Source: Nonomuraea sp. SYSU D8015
Lineage (GTDB): Bacteria; Actinomycetota; Actinomycetes; Streptosporangiales; Streptosporangiaceae
Assembly: GCF_008065375.1 (NCBI RefSeq)
Contig: NZ_VJYI01000010.1
Coordinates: forward strand, 1-64,000
Length of the DNA stretch: 64,000 nt
Direction: 5' to 3'
Shown: in pieces, positions 1-8,234 of the stretch
Position numbering within the stretch: position 1 is the first letter of the stretch
How the letters are laid out: each line of letters opens with the position of its first letter
Translations under genes and position numbers: made by a program
The notes under the pieces: generated by a model
Database searches by the model: none
Told to the model about the DNA's origin: nothing
The model's input: the letters and a program-made list of their open reading frames with translations, nothing else

Positions 1-125
1 AGGATGGCGCGCTGGCTGTCGAGGGGTTTGCCTTCGCCGAAGTTGTGCCACAGGCCGAGGGAGACGGCGGGGAGCAGCAGACCGCTGCGGCCGCACCTGC
101 GGTACGGCTGACGTGCGTAGTCCAA
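1..125 (-). CDS. Aldo/keto reductase, N-terminal part only (runs off left edge)
   Basis: The reverse strand encodes the first about 41 residues of an aldo/keto reductase: YRRCGRSGLLLPAVSLGLW followed by HNFGEGKPLDSQRAIL. This is the usual opening of the YghZ-like (L-glyceraldehyde-3-phosphate reductase-like) subgroup, NADPH-dependent cytosolic enzymes with a TIM-barrel fold. I choose the TTG at position 125 because GGAAGG lies seven bases upstream; a GTG at 140 in the same frame is possible but has no comparable ribosome site. A LacI-type palindrome lies just upstream, so the gene may be sugar-regulated. The rest of the protein, including the catalytic Tyr/Lys, lies outside the window. Confidence 0.75.
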   Translation of the reverse strand, partial: MDYARQPYRRCGRSGLLLPAVSLGLWHNFGEGKPLDSQRAI

Positions 126-151
126 GGGTGAACCTTCCACCAAAGAGGAAA

Positions 152-165
152 TGAAACGTTTTACA
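152..165. promoter_or_regulatory. LacI-family-type operator upstream of the aldo/keto reductase
   Basis: TGAAACGTTTTACA contains the perfect 8-bp palindrome AAACGTTT (154-161) centred on CG, the usual layout of LacI/GalR-family operators. It resembles the perfect palindrome in front of the LacI-GH32 unit near 43.5 kb (core CAAACGTTTG). It is placed about 27-40 bp upstream of the reductase start. Which regulator binds is unknown. Confidence 0.4.
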
Positions 166-221
166 AGGTCACGTTACCGAGCGCCGTGCCGAGCCGCCGC
201 TCGGCGATCACCTCGGCGCCG

Positions 222-689
222 TCAGAAGGGAAGCCGCGCCCGGACGGCGGCCAGCGTGTCGTCCAGGGTGGAGTGCACGGCCTCGTCCGGGCGCGCGAGC
301 CGCGTCTGCCAGCGGACGTCCTCGACCCGCGGGTACCCGGGGTCGGCCCCGACCACCATCCGCCGGGCGGGGTTGTCCAGCGCCGCGCCCAGTTCCAGCA
401 TCGCGATCGGCTGGACGCTGTCGCCCGCCGGGAACCAGAACATCGTCAGCACCCCGGGCAGGTGCAGGTGGCGGTGCTCCCACGTGATCTGCACCGGCGT
501 CTGGGCGGGATCGCCGATGGGGAACTCCCGGCGGCGCGGGTTGAGCACGATCACCCCGAGCGGCCCCAGCGCGGCCGCCGCCCGCCGCTGCCAGTCCTCC
601 ACCCCGGTGATCCCGCCGGCCAGGAAAACCGCGGGCGGATCGCCGGGTGCCGGCTCGTACGGGTCGGGAGCCTCGAAGTAGCTGCGCAT
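222..689 (-). CDS. Nucleoside 2-deoxyribosyltransferase-like protein
   Basis: A 155-residue cytosolic protein with the fold signature of the nucleoside 2-deoxyribosyltransferase/DUF4406-like group: FLAGGITG near the N-terminus, VLNPRRREFP after the second strand, and a later MLELGAAL segment that would carry the active-site Glu. Family members cleave or transfer the sugar of (deoxy)nucleosides or nucleotides; the substrate here cannot be told. Start: ATG at 689 (MRSYFEAPDP); an in-frame ATG at 698 is also possible. Neither has a Shine-Dalgarno, so the message may be leaderless. It is divergent from the dioxygenase gene with at most 18 bp between the two start codons. Confidence 0.7.
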   Translation of the reverse strand: MRSYFEAPDPYEPAPGDPPAVFLAGGITGVEDWQRRAAAALGPLGVIVLNPRRREFPIGDPAQTPVQITWEHRHLHLPGVLTMFWFPAGDSVQPIAMLELGAALDNPARRMVVGADPGYPRVEDVRWQTRLARPDEAVHSTLDDTLAAVRARLPF

Positions 690-707
690 GGGACGCATGC
701 TTAGTCC

Positions 708-1451
708 ATGACTGATCCATCGATGGTGCGTTTCTACGAAGACAACGGATACGTGCTGGTCAAAGGGCTGCTGACCAGGGAAGAGGCGCGGGCGTACCGG
801 GAGGAGTGCCATGGGGTGCTGGCGCGGTTGCGGCGCACGGACCCCACGTGGGGGAGCGCCCGCGCGCTCGCCGGCCGCCCCACCGAGCTGCGGCACTGCC
901 ACGACGCGCAGTTCTACTCGGCGGCGTTCGCCCGGCTCATGGTCGATCCGCGCTTCACCGACGTGGCGGCGGCCCTCATCGGGTCGGAGAACGTGCAGCT
1001 CCACCACACCAAGATCTTCGTCAAGCCGGCGGAGAGGGGCTCGCCGTTTCCCATGCACCAGGACGCCGCGCACTTCCCGCACACCAGACACAGGGTCGGC
1101 GCGGCCATCTTCCACTTCGACGACGCGCCGGAGGAGAAGGGGTGCGTGCGCGTCGTGCCCGGCAGCCACCGGAACGGGCCGCTGCCGCACATCGAGGAGG
1201 GCGGCTGGCACCTGCCGCTCTCGCAGTGGCCGCTGGGGGACGCCGTGCCCGTGGAGGCCGAGGCGGGGGACGTGCTGTTCCTGAGCTATCTCACGGTGCA
1301 CGGATCCGGGATCAACCGGGCGGCCGAGGCCCGCACGACCCTGCTCATCCAGTTCCGCGACCCTGAGGACCAGCCCGCCGACGACATGCACCTCTCGCGC
1401 GGGCAGGGGATGATGCTGCGGGGCGTCGATCCGACGACGCGCGGAGGATGA
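708..1451 (+). CDS. Phytanoyl-CoA dioxygenase (PhyH) family protein
   Basis: A 247-residue Fe(II)/2-oxoglutarate oxygenase of the PhyH family. The metal-binding HxD is in FPMHQDAAHF (His about 117, Asp about 119), the distal His in LTVHGSGIN (about 197), and the 2-oxoglutarate-binding Arg probably in ARTTLLIQFRDP. PGSHRNGPLPHI after the HxD motif is also typical. Members hydroxylate small lipids or secondary metabolites; the substrate is not evident. The ATG at 708 has no upstream ribosome site and lies only 10-19 bases from the divergent gene's start, which suggests leaderless translation. The next gene begins 6 bases after the stop, so both are probably co-transcribed. Confidence 0.85.
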   Translation: MTDPSMVRFYEDNGYVLVKGLLTREEARAYREECHGVLARLRRTDPTWGSARALAGRPTELRHCHDAQFYSAAFARLMVDPRFTDVAAALIGSENVQLHHTKIFVKPAERGSPFPMHQDAAHFPHTRHRVGAAIFHFDDAPEEKGCVRVVPGSHRNGPLPHIEEGGWHLPLSQWPLGDAVPVEAEAGDVLFLSYLTVHGSGINRAAEARTTLLIQFRDPEDQPADDMHLSRGQGMMLRGVDPTTRGG

Positions 1452-1457
1452 ACGACC

Positions 1458-2408
1458 ATGCGGACGCGGTGGATGTGGACCGTCCTGGCCGTGATCGCGG
1501 CGGTGGCCGTCGTGGCCGTCGCCGTCGTGGTCTTACGCGGCGCGCCGGCCTCCGAGCCCGGGGGCGGCGCGCGGATCGTGGCGCGGGAGAAGGCGGGTGA
1601 GCGCGGCTACGACCTCACCGTACGATCCCCGGCGCTCGGCCGGGAGACTCCCGTGCGCGTTCTGCTCCCGCAGGGGTGGACGCCCGGGTCCGGCCCGTGG
1701 CCGGTGCTCTACCTGCTGCACGGCTGCTGCAGCCCCAGCCACCTCGTCTGGGTCGACGAGGGCGGCGCGGAGCGGCTCACGGCCGGGATGCGGGCGATCG
1801 TGGTGATCCCCGACGGCGGTCAGGTCGGCTTCTACTCCGACTGGCTCCGTGGGCCGAAGTGGGAGACGTACCACATCAGGGAGCTCATCCCGCTGATCGA
1901 GGCCGAGTACGGCGCGGGACCCAGGCGGGCGATCGCCGGGCTGTCGATGGGCGGGCTCGGCGCCATGGGGTACGCCGCGCGGCACCCCGGCACGTTCCGC
2001 GCGGCGGCGTCGTTCTCGGGCGTCCTGGACACGACCGGCGACCGCAGCGGCCTGCGCGACCTCGTCCGCAGGAACGGCGAGGACCCCGAGGCCCTCTGGG
2101 GCGAGCCGGCCCGCGACCGGCAGGTGTGGGAGGCCCACAACCCCGCCGCGCTCGCCGGGCGGCTGAAGGACGTCCGGCTCTACGTGTCCTGCGGCGACGG
2201 CCGGCCGGGCCCGCTGGACCCGCCCGGCGCGTCGGCCGACTTCGAGGGCGCGTTGCTGGGCCAGGCGCTGACCTTCGCGGAGCGGGCCAGGCAGGCGGGC
2301 GCGCAGATCACCACAGACTTCTACGGCGCGGGCACGCATACCTTCCCGTATTGGGAGCGCGCGCTGGAGCGGGCGCTGCCGATGCTCCGCGCGGCCATCG
2401 GTGCCTGA
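1458..2408 (+). CDS. Esterase (esterase D / antigen 85-like alpha/beta hydrolase), membrane-anchored or secreted
   Basis: A 316-residue alpha/beta hydrolase with one N-terminal hydrophobic segment (residues about 6-27, WTVLAVIAAVAVVAVAVVV) without a lipobox, so it is secreted or held by an uncleaved anchor. The nucleophile elbow is GLSMGG (Ser about 163), LLHGCC forms the oxyanion strand, and the histidine is probably in GAGTHTFPYW near the C-terminus. Family members include carbohydrate esterases, S-formylglutathione hydrolases and mycolyltransferase-like proteins; the substrate is unknown. It follows the dioxygenase gene after 6 bases. Its 3' end faces the 2-hydroxyacid dehydrogenase gene, with 9 bases between. 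Confidence 0.8.
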   Translation: MRTRWMWTVLAVIAAVAVVAVAVVVLRGAPASEPGGGARIVAREKAGERGYDLTVRSPALGRETPVRVLLPQGWTPGSGPWPVLYLLHGCCSPSHLVWVDEGGAERLTAGMRAIVVIPDGGQVGFYSDWLRGPKWETYHIRELIPLIEAEYGAGPRRAIAGLSMGGLGAMGYAARHPGTFRAAASFSGVLDTTGDRSGLRDLVRRNGEDPEALWGEPARDRQVWEAHNPAALAGRLKDVRLYVSCGDGRPGPLDPPGASADFEGALLGQALTFAERARQAGAQITTDFYGAGTHTFPYWERALERALPMLRAAIGA

Positions 2409-2417
2409 CCGGGACGG

Positions 2418-3386
2418 TCACGCCTTGAGGTGCTGCGTCGCCGGATCGACCGCGTGGCGCAGCGGCCGCCCGGCCGCGATGTTCGCGACCTCCGCCACCG
2501 CGCCCGCGGCCAGCCTGTGGAGCTCGGTGCCGACCGACCCGGCCACGTGCGGCGTCAGCAGCACTCCGGGCAGCGTGAACAGGGCGTCGTCCGGCTCGAT
2601 CACGTCCAGCACGGCGTAGATGTGGCCGCGTGCCACGGCCTTGGTGAGCGCGTCCTGGTCCACGAGCGAGGGCCGGGCGGTGTTGATCAGGGTGGCGCCG
2701 GGCCGCATCAGCGCGATCTGGTCCGCGCCGACCAGGTGGCGGGTCTCGGGCAGCGCCGGGGCGTGGATGGTGACCACGTCGCTGCGGGCCATCAGCTCCG
2801 GCAGCTCCACCAGCTCGGCGTCCAGCCCGTCGGCGGAGTCGAGGGTGGGGTCGTACAGGAGGGCGTGCAGGTCGAAGGGGCGCAGCAGCTCCAGGAGCTT
2901 GCGGCCGACGGCGGAGGCGCCGATCACGCCCACGGTGCGGCCCGCGTTGCCGCCCGCCGACCAGATCGTGTCGAGGCCTGGCGCGCGCCGGCTCTCGGTG
3001 TACGCGCGCGACAGCTGCCACACCTGCTTGTTGGCCAGCAGGATCATCGCCAGGGTGTATTCCGCCACGGGGACGGCGTTGGCCGCGGCCTGGGAGCTGA
3101 CCTGGATCCCGCGGGCGAACACCTCCGGCCCGGCGAGCCACTTCACCGTGCCGGCCGTGTGCACGACGTAGCGCAGATTGGGCGCCCCCGCCAGGGCGCG
3201 GGCGTCCAGCGTCGGGGCGCCCCAGCCGGTGATGAGGATCTCCGCCCGCGCCAGCGCCGGGTCGTCGTAGCCGGTCAGGACCAGCTCCGGGTCGATCTCG
3301 ACGTGCCGGCGCAGCTCCGCCAGCAGCTCGGGGGTGAAGAAACGCCCGACCTGCGAGGGCGGGTCGAAGACGAAAACCGCGATCAT
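2418..3386 (-). CDS. D-2-hydroxyacid dehydrogenase family protein
   Basis: A 322-residue NAD(P)-dependent oxidoreductase. The Rossmann glycine loop is GVIGASAVGRK (residues about 150-160), where the second Gly of GxGxxG is Ser. The family's catalytic triad is visible as Arg in LINTARPSLVD, Glu in DVIEPDDALF and His in LLTPHVAGS. Members reduce 2-oxoacids or oxidise D-2-hydroxyacids such as phosphoglycerate; the substrate is not evident. Start: ATG at 3386 (MIAVFVFDPP), because the open frame upstream reads unlikely sequence and crosses the Nur box. It is divergent from nikA, with the promoter and operator between them. Confidence 0.85.
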   Translation of the reverse strand: MIAVFVFDPPSQVGRFFTPELLAELRRHVEIDPELVLTGYDDPALARAEILITGWGAPTLDARALAGAPNLRYVVHTAGTVKWLAGPEVFARGIQVSSQAAANAVPVAEYTLAMILLANKQVWQLSRAYTESRRAPGLDTIWSAGGNAGRTVGVIGASAVGRKLLELLRPFDLHALLYDPTLDSADGLDAELVELPELMARSDVVTIHAPALPETRHLVGADQIALMRPGATLINTARPSLVDQDALTKAVARGHIYAVLDVIEPDDALFTLPGVLLTPHVAGSVGTELHRLAAGAVAEVANIAAGRPLRHAVDPATQHLKA

Positions 3387-3452
3387 CGTATCGATCTTAC
3401 CCCGTCCGGGTTTCCCGGCCGGCTCGCCCTCGAGGCGGCTTGCCGAGGGCTC

Positions 3453-3477
3453 GCTATTGCGACCTTCTTGCAATAGC
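3453..3477. promoter_or_regulatory. Nur (nickel-responsive Fur-family) box
   Basis: The arms GCTATTGC and GCAATAGC are a perfect 8-bp inverted repeat with a 9-base centre. Inside it, TTGCGA-N5-TTGCAA (3457-3473) fits the Streptomyces coelicolor Nur consensus tTGCaa-N5-ttGCAA with two mismatches in the left half. It overlaps the predicted -35 of the nikABCDE operon, the arrangement expected for repression by Nur with bound nickel. It is also about 70 bp upstream of the divergent dehydrogenase start. The match is seen directly; nickel control is inferred. Confidence 0.75.
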
Positions 3478-3485
3478 CATAGCTT
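3457..3485 (+). promoter_or_regulatory. Predicted promoter of nikA
   Basis: TTGCGA (3457-3462), a 17-base spacer, then TAGCTT (3480-3485). Transcription would start near 3492, and an AAGG ribosome site (3492-3495) lies eight bases before the nikA ATG, so the leader would be very short. The -35 hexamer is half of the Nur box. Confidence 0.5.
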
Positions 3486-3503
3486 AGCTCTAAGGTCGCC
3501 CTC

Positions 3504-5048
3504 ATGAGGCGAAGATTCGCACTGTTCGGGGTGTTCGTCCTGGCGCTGGGCGCCTGTTCGGTTCCCTCGCAGCCCGCCGCAGGCCCGGCGCCGCAGGACA
3601 CGGCCGTGCTCGGGCTGGGGTCGGAGCCCGACACGCTGAACCCGGTGCTCGGCTACGCGCCGGACGGCGGCTCGCTGCTGTACGACGGGCTGGTGCGGCG
3701 CACCCCCGACCTGCGGCTGCAGCCCGCGCTGGCCGAGGCGCTGCCCGAGGCGGCCGGCAAGGAGGTGCGGTTCACGCTCCGGCAGGGCGTCACCTTCCAC
3801 GACGGCAAGCAGCTGACCAGTGCCGACGTCGCCTACACGTACGAGCAGGTGCTGAAGGCCGCCAACAACTCGCCGATCAGGGGCGACTACGCCGCCATCG
3901 AGAAGGTCGAGGCGCCCGACCCGCGCACGGTCGTCTTCCGCCTCAAGCACCCGTACGCGCCCATCCTGCAACGCGCCACGCTCGGCATCGTCCCCTCCGG
4001 GTCGGACCTGTCCGGCACGCCCGTCGGAACCGGCCCGTACGCCTTCGTGTCCTGGACCAAGGGAGACAAGATCACACTGAAGGCCAACGACCGGTACTGG
4101 GGGGAGAAACCCGCGATCAAGAGCCTGGTGCTGGCGTACACCTCCGACGACAACGCGCGGGCCACCAGGATGGCGGCGGGCGAGTTCACCGCCACGGAGC
4201 TGCCCCCCAAGGCCGTCGCCCGGTTCAGGAACCAGCCGGAGGTCACCGTGCACGAGGCGCCCAGCGCCGACTACCGGGGTGTGATGTTCCCCCTGGAGCG
4301 GCCCGTCACCGGCGACCTGGCCATCCGCAGGGCGCTGAGCCTGGCCGTGGACCGCGCCGCCATGGTGTCGGCCATCCTGGCCGGCTCCGGCACCCCCGCG
4401 TTCGGGCCGATCGCGCCCGGCACCACGTGGCACAACCCGGCCGTGACCGGTTCCGCCTCACCCGACCGCGCCAAGGCCGTCGCCACACTGGAGGAGGCCG
4501 GCTGGAGGGCGGGCCCTGACGGCATCCGCGTCAAGGACGGCACGCCCGCCAGGTTCACGCTCATGTACCCGGCGGGCGACTCGCTCCGCAAGGAGCTGGC
4601 GCTGGCCGTGGCCTCGGACGCCAAGCAGATCGGCATCGACGTCCGGCTGGCCGGGCTCGACTGGGACGCCATCGACCAGCGCATGTCCCAGGACGCGCTG
4701 ATCATGGGCTGGGGGACCCCGTTCGACCCCGACTACACCAACTACGAGCTGTTCCACTCCTCCTACGCCGGCCAGGGCTACTTCAACCCGGGCCGTTACG
4801 ACAACCCCGAGGTCGACCGGTTGCTGGAGGAGGGGCGGCGCACGGCCGACCCGGCCGCCCGCAAGAAGGCGTACGACGAGGTGCAGCGGCGCATCAGCGA
4901 CGACGCCGTCTGGCTGTACCTCGTCTACCTGAAGCACACCTACGTCGTACGCGGCGAGTGGACCGGCGTCACCGTCGGCGTCGAGCCGCACGAGCACGCC
5001 ACCGGCGGCCTGCTCGGCACCGTCGTGAACTGGAAGCCCGCCTCGTGA
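3504..5048 (+). CDS. nikA: Nickel/peptide-type ABC transporter substrate-binding lipoprotein
   Basis: A 514-residue family 5 extracellular solute-binding protein. The signal peptide MRRRFALFGVFVLALGACS ends in the lipobox LGAC, so the mature protein is a surface lipoprotein. Family motifs include SEPDTLNPV, the segment VTFHDGKQLTSADVAYTYE, GTGPYAF and YNPEVDRLLEE-like FNPGRYDNPEVDRLL. The fold also binds oligopeptides, but the Nur box in the promoter makes nickel (perhaps chelated) the likely cargo, as in the Nur-controlled nikABCDE cluster of Streptomyces coelicolor. First gene of a five-gene operon in which every gene overlaps the next. Confidence 0.7.
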   Translation: MRRRFALFGVFVLALGACSVPSQPAAGPAPQDTAVLGLGSEPDTLNPVLGYAPDGGSLLYDGLVRRTPDLRLQPALAEALPEAAGKEVRFTLRQGVTFHDGKQLTSADVAYTYEQVLKAANNSPIRGDYAAIEKVEAPDPRTVVFRLKHPYAPILQRATLGIVPSGSDLSGTPVGTGPYAFVSWTKGDKITLKANDRYWGEKPAIKSLVLAYTSDDNARATRMAAGEFTATELPPKAVARFRNQPEVTVHEAPSADYRGVMFPLERPVTGDLAIRRALSLAVDRAAMVSAILAGSGTPAFGPIAPGTTWHNPAVTGSASPDRAKAVATLEEAGWRAGPDGIRVKDGTPARFTLMYPAGDSLRKELALAVASDAKQIGIDVRLAGLDWDAIDQRMSQDALIMGWGTPFDPDYTNYELFHSSYAGQGYFNPGRYDNPEVDRLLEEGRRTADPAARKKAYDEVQRRISDDAVWLYLVYLKHTYVVRGEWTGVTVGVEPHEHATGGLLGTVVNWKPAS

Positions 5049-6022
5049 CCTGGATCAGAATCGTGGCGTGGCGGCTGGCCTTCGCCGTGCCGCTGCTGCT
5101 GGCCGTGACGTCCGGGATGTTCGCGCTGGCCAAGGCGTCCCCGTTCGACCCGGTACGCCAGTACCTGGGGGAGCGGGCCATGGTCACCAGCCCCGAGATC
5201 ATGGCCCAGATCAGGGCCAACTGGGGCCTCGACCGGCCGCTCATCGAGCAATACGCCACCTGGCTCGGCAACCTGCTGGCCGGCGACCTCGGCGAGTCGC
5301 GGTCGATGCGGCTGCCGGTCGCCCAGGTGATCGGCGAGCGGCTCGGCTGGACGCTGCTCGTCGTCGCATGCGCGCTGGTCGTCATGCTGGCCGCCGCGCT
5401 GGCCATCGGCACGCTGTCCGCCTGGCGGCGCGACTCCTGGCTGGACCGGCTGATCACCGGAACGGCGTTCACCACCGAGGCGGCACCCGTTTTCTGGGTC
5501 GGGCTGCTGGCGATCTGGGTGTTCTCCGTGTCGCTCGGCTGGCTGCCCGCCGGCGGCCTCACCGACGCCGCCGCCACCACGGTCACCGTGCCGGACCTGC
5601 TGCGGCACATGGTGCTGCCGGTGGCGGTGCTGGCGTTCTCGCAGTCGTCGTGGCTGCTGCTGTTCGTGCGGGAGTCGGTCATCGGCGTGCTGCGGGAGGA
5701 CTTCGTGACCGGGGCGCGGGCGCGCGGGCTGCGCGGTCGCACGGTGCTGGTGCGGCATGCGCTGCGGTCGGCGCTGCTGCCGTTCATCACGATCATGGGG
5801 GCGCGGGTGCCCGAGCTGGTGACGGGAGCGATCCTGGTGGAGGCCGTGTTCTCCTGGCCCGGGGTGGCGGGGACCACGATCAAGGCCGCGCTGGCGGTGG
5901 ACTTCCCGCTGCTGGCGGCGCTCACCCTGCTGGCCACGCTCGCGGTGGTGGCCGGGAACCTGCTGGCCGACCTGGCCTACACCGTGGCCGACCCGCGCGT
6001 CCGCGTGCTCGGGGTGAGCTGA
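5045..6022 (+). CDS. nikB: ABC transporter permease, NikB/DppB type
   Basis: A 325-residue inner-membrane permease with about six hydrophobic spans and the binding-protein-dependent transport (EAA) motif around DFVTGARARGLRGRTVLVRHALRS. The N-terminal LAFAVPLLLAVTSGMFAL and the GLDRPLIEQY segment are typical of DppB/NikB proteins. The GTG start overlaps the nikA stop (GTGA), so the two genes are translationally coupled. The protein pairs with the next gene product to form the membrane channel. Nickel specificity is inferred from the operon, not from the permease sequence. Confidence 0.75.
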   Translation: MTWIRIVAWRLAFAVPLLLAVTSGMFALAKASPFDPVRQYLGERAMVTSPEIMAQIRANWGLDRPLIEQYATWLGNLLAGDLGESRSMRLPVAQVIGERLGWTLLVVACALVVMLAAALAIGTLSAWRRDSWLDRLITGTAFTTEAAPVFWVGLLAIWVFSVSLGWLPAGGLTDAAATTVTVPDLLRHMVLPVAVLAFSQSSWLLLFVRESVIGVLREDFVTGARARGLRGRTVLVRHALRSALLPFITIMGARVPELVTGAILVEAVFSWPGVAGTTIKAALAVDFPLLAALTLLATLAVVAGNLLADLAYTVADPRVRVLGVS

Positions 6023-6903
6023 TGGCGATCTCACAGTCGTGGCGGCGGGCGTGGCCGGGCCGATCCGGCCGGAGGGCGAGGCGGCCCGCCCGCCGTCACC
6101 GCCTCGCGCTGGGCACGCTGGCCGTGCTGGTCCTGGCCGTGGTGCTGGTGCCGCTGATCGTCCAGCTCGACCAGCAGCTCGTGGACCTGCGCGCCGCGGG
6201 GCTCCCACCGTCGCCCGCGCATCCGTTCGGCACCGACGAGGTCGGCCGGGACGTGCTGATCCGCTCGATCTACGGGCTGCGGGTCTCGCTCGTGGTCGGG
6301 CTCGTGGCGGCGGTCGGCAGCGTCGTGATCGGCGGGCTCGTCGGCCTGGCGGCGGGGGCGGCCGGCGGGCTCGCCGACCGGATCCTCATGCGGGTCGTGG
6401 ACGGCTTCAACTCCCTGCCGCACCTGCTGTTCGGCGTCTTCATCGTGGCGCTGTTCGCGCCCAGCGCGACCGCGGTGATCGTGTCCGTCGCCGTCACCCA
6501 CTGGACGACGGCCGCCAGGATCGTCCGGTCGGAGGTGCTGTCGCTGCGCGGGCGGCCGTTCGTGGACGCCGCGATCTCCGGCGGCTCCGGCCGGCTCCGC
6601 GTCGTGCGCCGGCACTTCCTGCCCAACCTGGCGCCGCAGCTGCTGCTGGCCACCGTGCTGATGATCCCGCACGCCATCTGGCACGAGACCGCGCTGAGCT
6701 TCCTCGGCCTCGGGCTGCCCGCCCACCTGGCCTCGCTCGGCAACATGATCAACGATGGGCAGCGGTCGCTGCTGGCCGGCGACTGGTGGTCCAGTCTCTT
6801 CCCTGGGCTGCTGATCGTGGTGCCCACGCTGGCGGTGTCGGCGCTCGCCCAGTACGTCCGCGACCGCGCGAACCCGCGCTGGAGATCGGAGCTGATGTTG
6901 TGA
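6022..6903 (+). CDS. nikC: ABC transporter permease, NikC/DppC type
   Basis: A 293-residue permease: a basic N-terminal tail (RRARRPARRHR), a first span at about residues 26-47, then the FGTDEVGRDVLIRSIYG signature of the DppC/NikC subgroup. The EAA loop lies around FVDAAISGGSGRLRVVRRHFLPN, followed by ETALSFLGLGL. The ATG overlaps the nikB stop (ATGA-type), and the 3' end overlaps the GTG of the ATPase gene. It would dimerise with the NikB-type permease in the cytoplasmic membrane. Confidence 0.75.
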   Translation: MAISQSWRRAWPGRSGRRARRPARRHRLALGTLAVLVLAVVLVPLIVQLDQQLVDLRAAGLPPSPAHPFGTDEVGRDVLIRSIYGLRVSLVVGLVAAVGSVVIGGLVGLAAGAAGGLADRILMRVVDGFNSLPHLLFGVFIVALFAPSATAVIVSVAVTHWTTAARIVRSEVLSLRGRPFVDAAISGGSGRLRVVRRHFLPNLAPQLLLATVLMIPHAIWHETALSFLGLGLPAHLASLGNMINDGQRSLLAGDWWSSLFPGLLIVVPTLAVSALAQYVRDRANPRWRSELML

Positions 6904-8234
6904 GACTGCGTGTGGACGGGCTCTCCGTACGCTTTCACCTGCCGGGCGCGACCGTGCACGCGGTCACCGACGCCCGCTTCGAGCTGCGGGAGGGGCGCTG
7001 CCTGGCGTTGGTGGGGGAGTCCGGCTGCGGCAAGTCCGTCATGGCCCACGCCCTCCTCGGCCTCCTTCCGGCCAACGCCACCGTCACCGGCCACGCCTGG
7101 CTCGACCTCCCGGCCCCGGATCCCGCCGGCGGCCACGCCCGGCACGGCCTGCCGGACCTGGATGCCGCCGGCGGTCATGTCCGGCACGGCCCGCTGGACG
7201 AGGAGGCCACCGGCGGCCACACTTGGCACGGCCCACCGGATGATCCGGCCGTCGCCGACCGCCCCCAGCCCTCTCGGAGCGCCACGGTTCCGCAGGGTGC
7301 CCTTGAGGAGGCGGCGCTCGCCGGACAGGCCGTATCGGACGCCGCCGTCCCCGGACAGGGCGTGGCGGTCGCCGGGCGACGCGTGCCGGACGTCGAGGCC
7401 AGGCGGGCTCACGGCACCGCCGCGCGGGGGGATGCGGCGACGCGCGGCCGGCGGGAGAGGCCGGTCGCCGCGCCGGACGTTCCCGGGCCGGTTGCGTCGG
7501 AGGCCGGGGCCGGGGTCACGGGAGACGCGCCGGCGGCCGGTGGCGGCAGGATGATCGACCTGGTGGCGGCGCCGGAGAAGGTGCTGGCCAGGCAGGTGCG
7601 CGGACGCCTGATCGGGCTCGTCCCGCAGAGCCCCGCGGCCCATCTCACCCCCGTTCGCACGGCCCGCGCCCAGCTGGCCGAGACGCTGCGGGAGCTGGGC
7701 CGCCCGGAGACGCCGGAGGCCGTCGCCGAACGGGCCGGGCTGCGGCCGCACGACCTCGACCGCTACCCGCACCAGCTGTCCGGCGGCATGGCCCAGCGCG
7801 TCGCCAACGCGCTTGCCCTGGCCGGCGACCCGCCGTTGATCGTCGCCGACGAGCCCACCACCGGCCTCGACCGGCCGCTCGTGGACGCGACCATGGCCGA
7901 GCTGCGCCGCCTGTGCGACGAGGGCCGCGCGGTCCTGGTCATCACGCACGATCTGCGCGCCGCCGAGCAGGTGGCCGACGACCTCGCCGTCATGTACGCC
8001 GGCCGCGTCGTCGAGCTCGCCGAAGCGCGGCAGTTCTTCGCCGGACCCCGGCACCCGTACGCGAAGGGCCTGCTGGACGCCCTGCCGTCGCGCGGGTTCG
8101 TGCCGATCCCCGGCCAGCCGCCCGAACTCACCCGCCTGCCGGACGGCTGCGCCTTCCGGCCCCGCTGCACGCTGGCCACCGCCGCGTGCGACGAGCAGCC
8201 GATCATGAACGGGGTGGCCTGCCACCATGCTTGA
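6900..8234 (+). CDS. nikD: ABC transporter ATPase, NikD type, with a His-rich repeat insertion
   Basis: A 444-residue ATPase, about 120-170 residues longer than usual for NikD/DppD. Walker A is GESGCGKS (about 39-46), the Q-loop is in RLIGLVPQS (about 236), the signature is LSGGM (about 290), and Walker B is LIVADEPTTGLD (about 312-323). The C-terminal oligopeptide-transporter domain is present (PGQPPELTRLPDGCAFRPRC). Between Walker A and the Q-loop, residues about 62-218 are low-complexity sequence with three 14-residue His-rich repeats. The frame stays open and the core motifs are intact, so the gene looks functional. The GTG overlaps the nikC stop; the 3' end overlaps nikE by 8 bases. Confidence 0.75.
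   Translation: MRLRVDGLSVRFHLPGATVHAVTDARFELREGRCLALVGESGCGKSVMAHALLGLLPANATVTGHAWLDLPAPDPAGGHARHGLPDLDAAGGHVRHGPLDEEATGGHTWHGPPDDPAVADRPQPSRSATVPQGALEEAALAGQAVSDAAVPGQGVAVAGRRVPDVEARRAHGTAARGDAATRGRRERPVAAPDVPGPVASEAGAGVTGDAPAAGGGRMIDLVAAPEKVLARQVRGRLIGLVPQSPAAHLTPVRTARAQLAETLRELGRPETPEAVAERAGLRPHDLDRYPHQLSGGMAQRVANALALAGDPPLIVADEPTTGLDRPLVDATMAELRRLCDEGRAVLVITHDLRAAEQVADDLAVMYAGRVVELAEARQFFAGPRHPYAKGLLDALPSRGFVPIPGQPPELTRLPDGCAFRPRCTLATAACDEQPIMNGVACHHA
7125..7250 (+). repeat. Three 42-bp in-frame repeats encoding His-rich units in NikD
   Basis: Three 14-residue units (residues about 76-117): AGGHARHGLPDLDA, AGGHVRHGPLDEEA and TGGHTWHGPPDDPA. Each carries a GGHxxHG motif. The unit length is a multiple of three, so copy-number change would keep the frame. 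The six histidines suggest a metal-binding loop, which would be meaningful in a nickel importer, but this is inference only. Confidence 0.85.

Noticed and set aside
3387..4433. Longer frame upstream of the 2-hydroxyacid dehydrogenase
   Set aside because: It runs antisense to nikA and across the Nur box; the ATG at 3386 gives the conserved family start.
6039..6900. Long plus-strand frame leading into nikD
   Set aside because: The upstream part is a shadow of nikC; the GTG at 6900 with the VRLRVDGLSV opening and GTGA overlap gives the true start.
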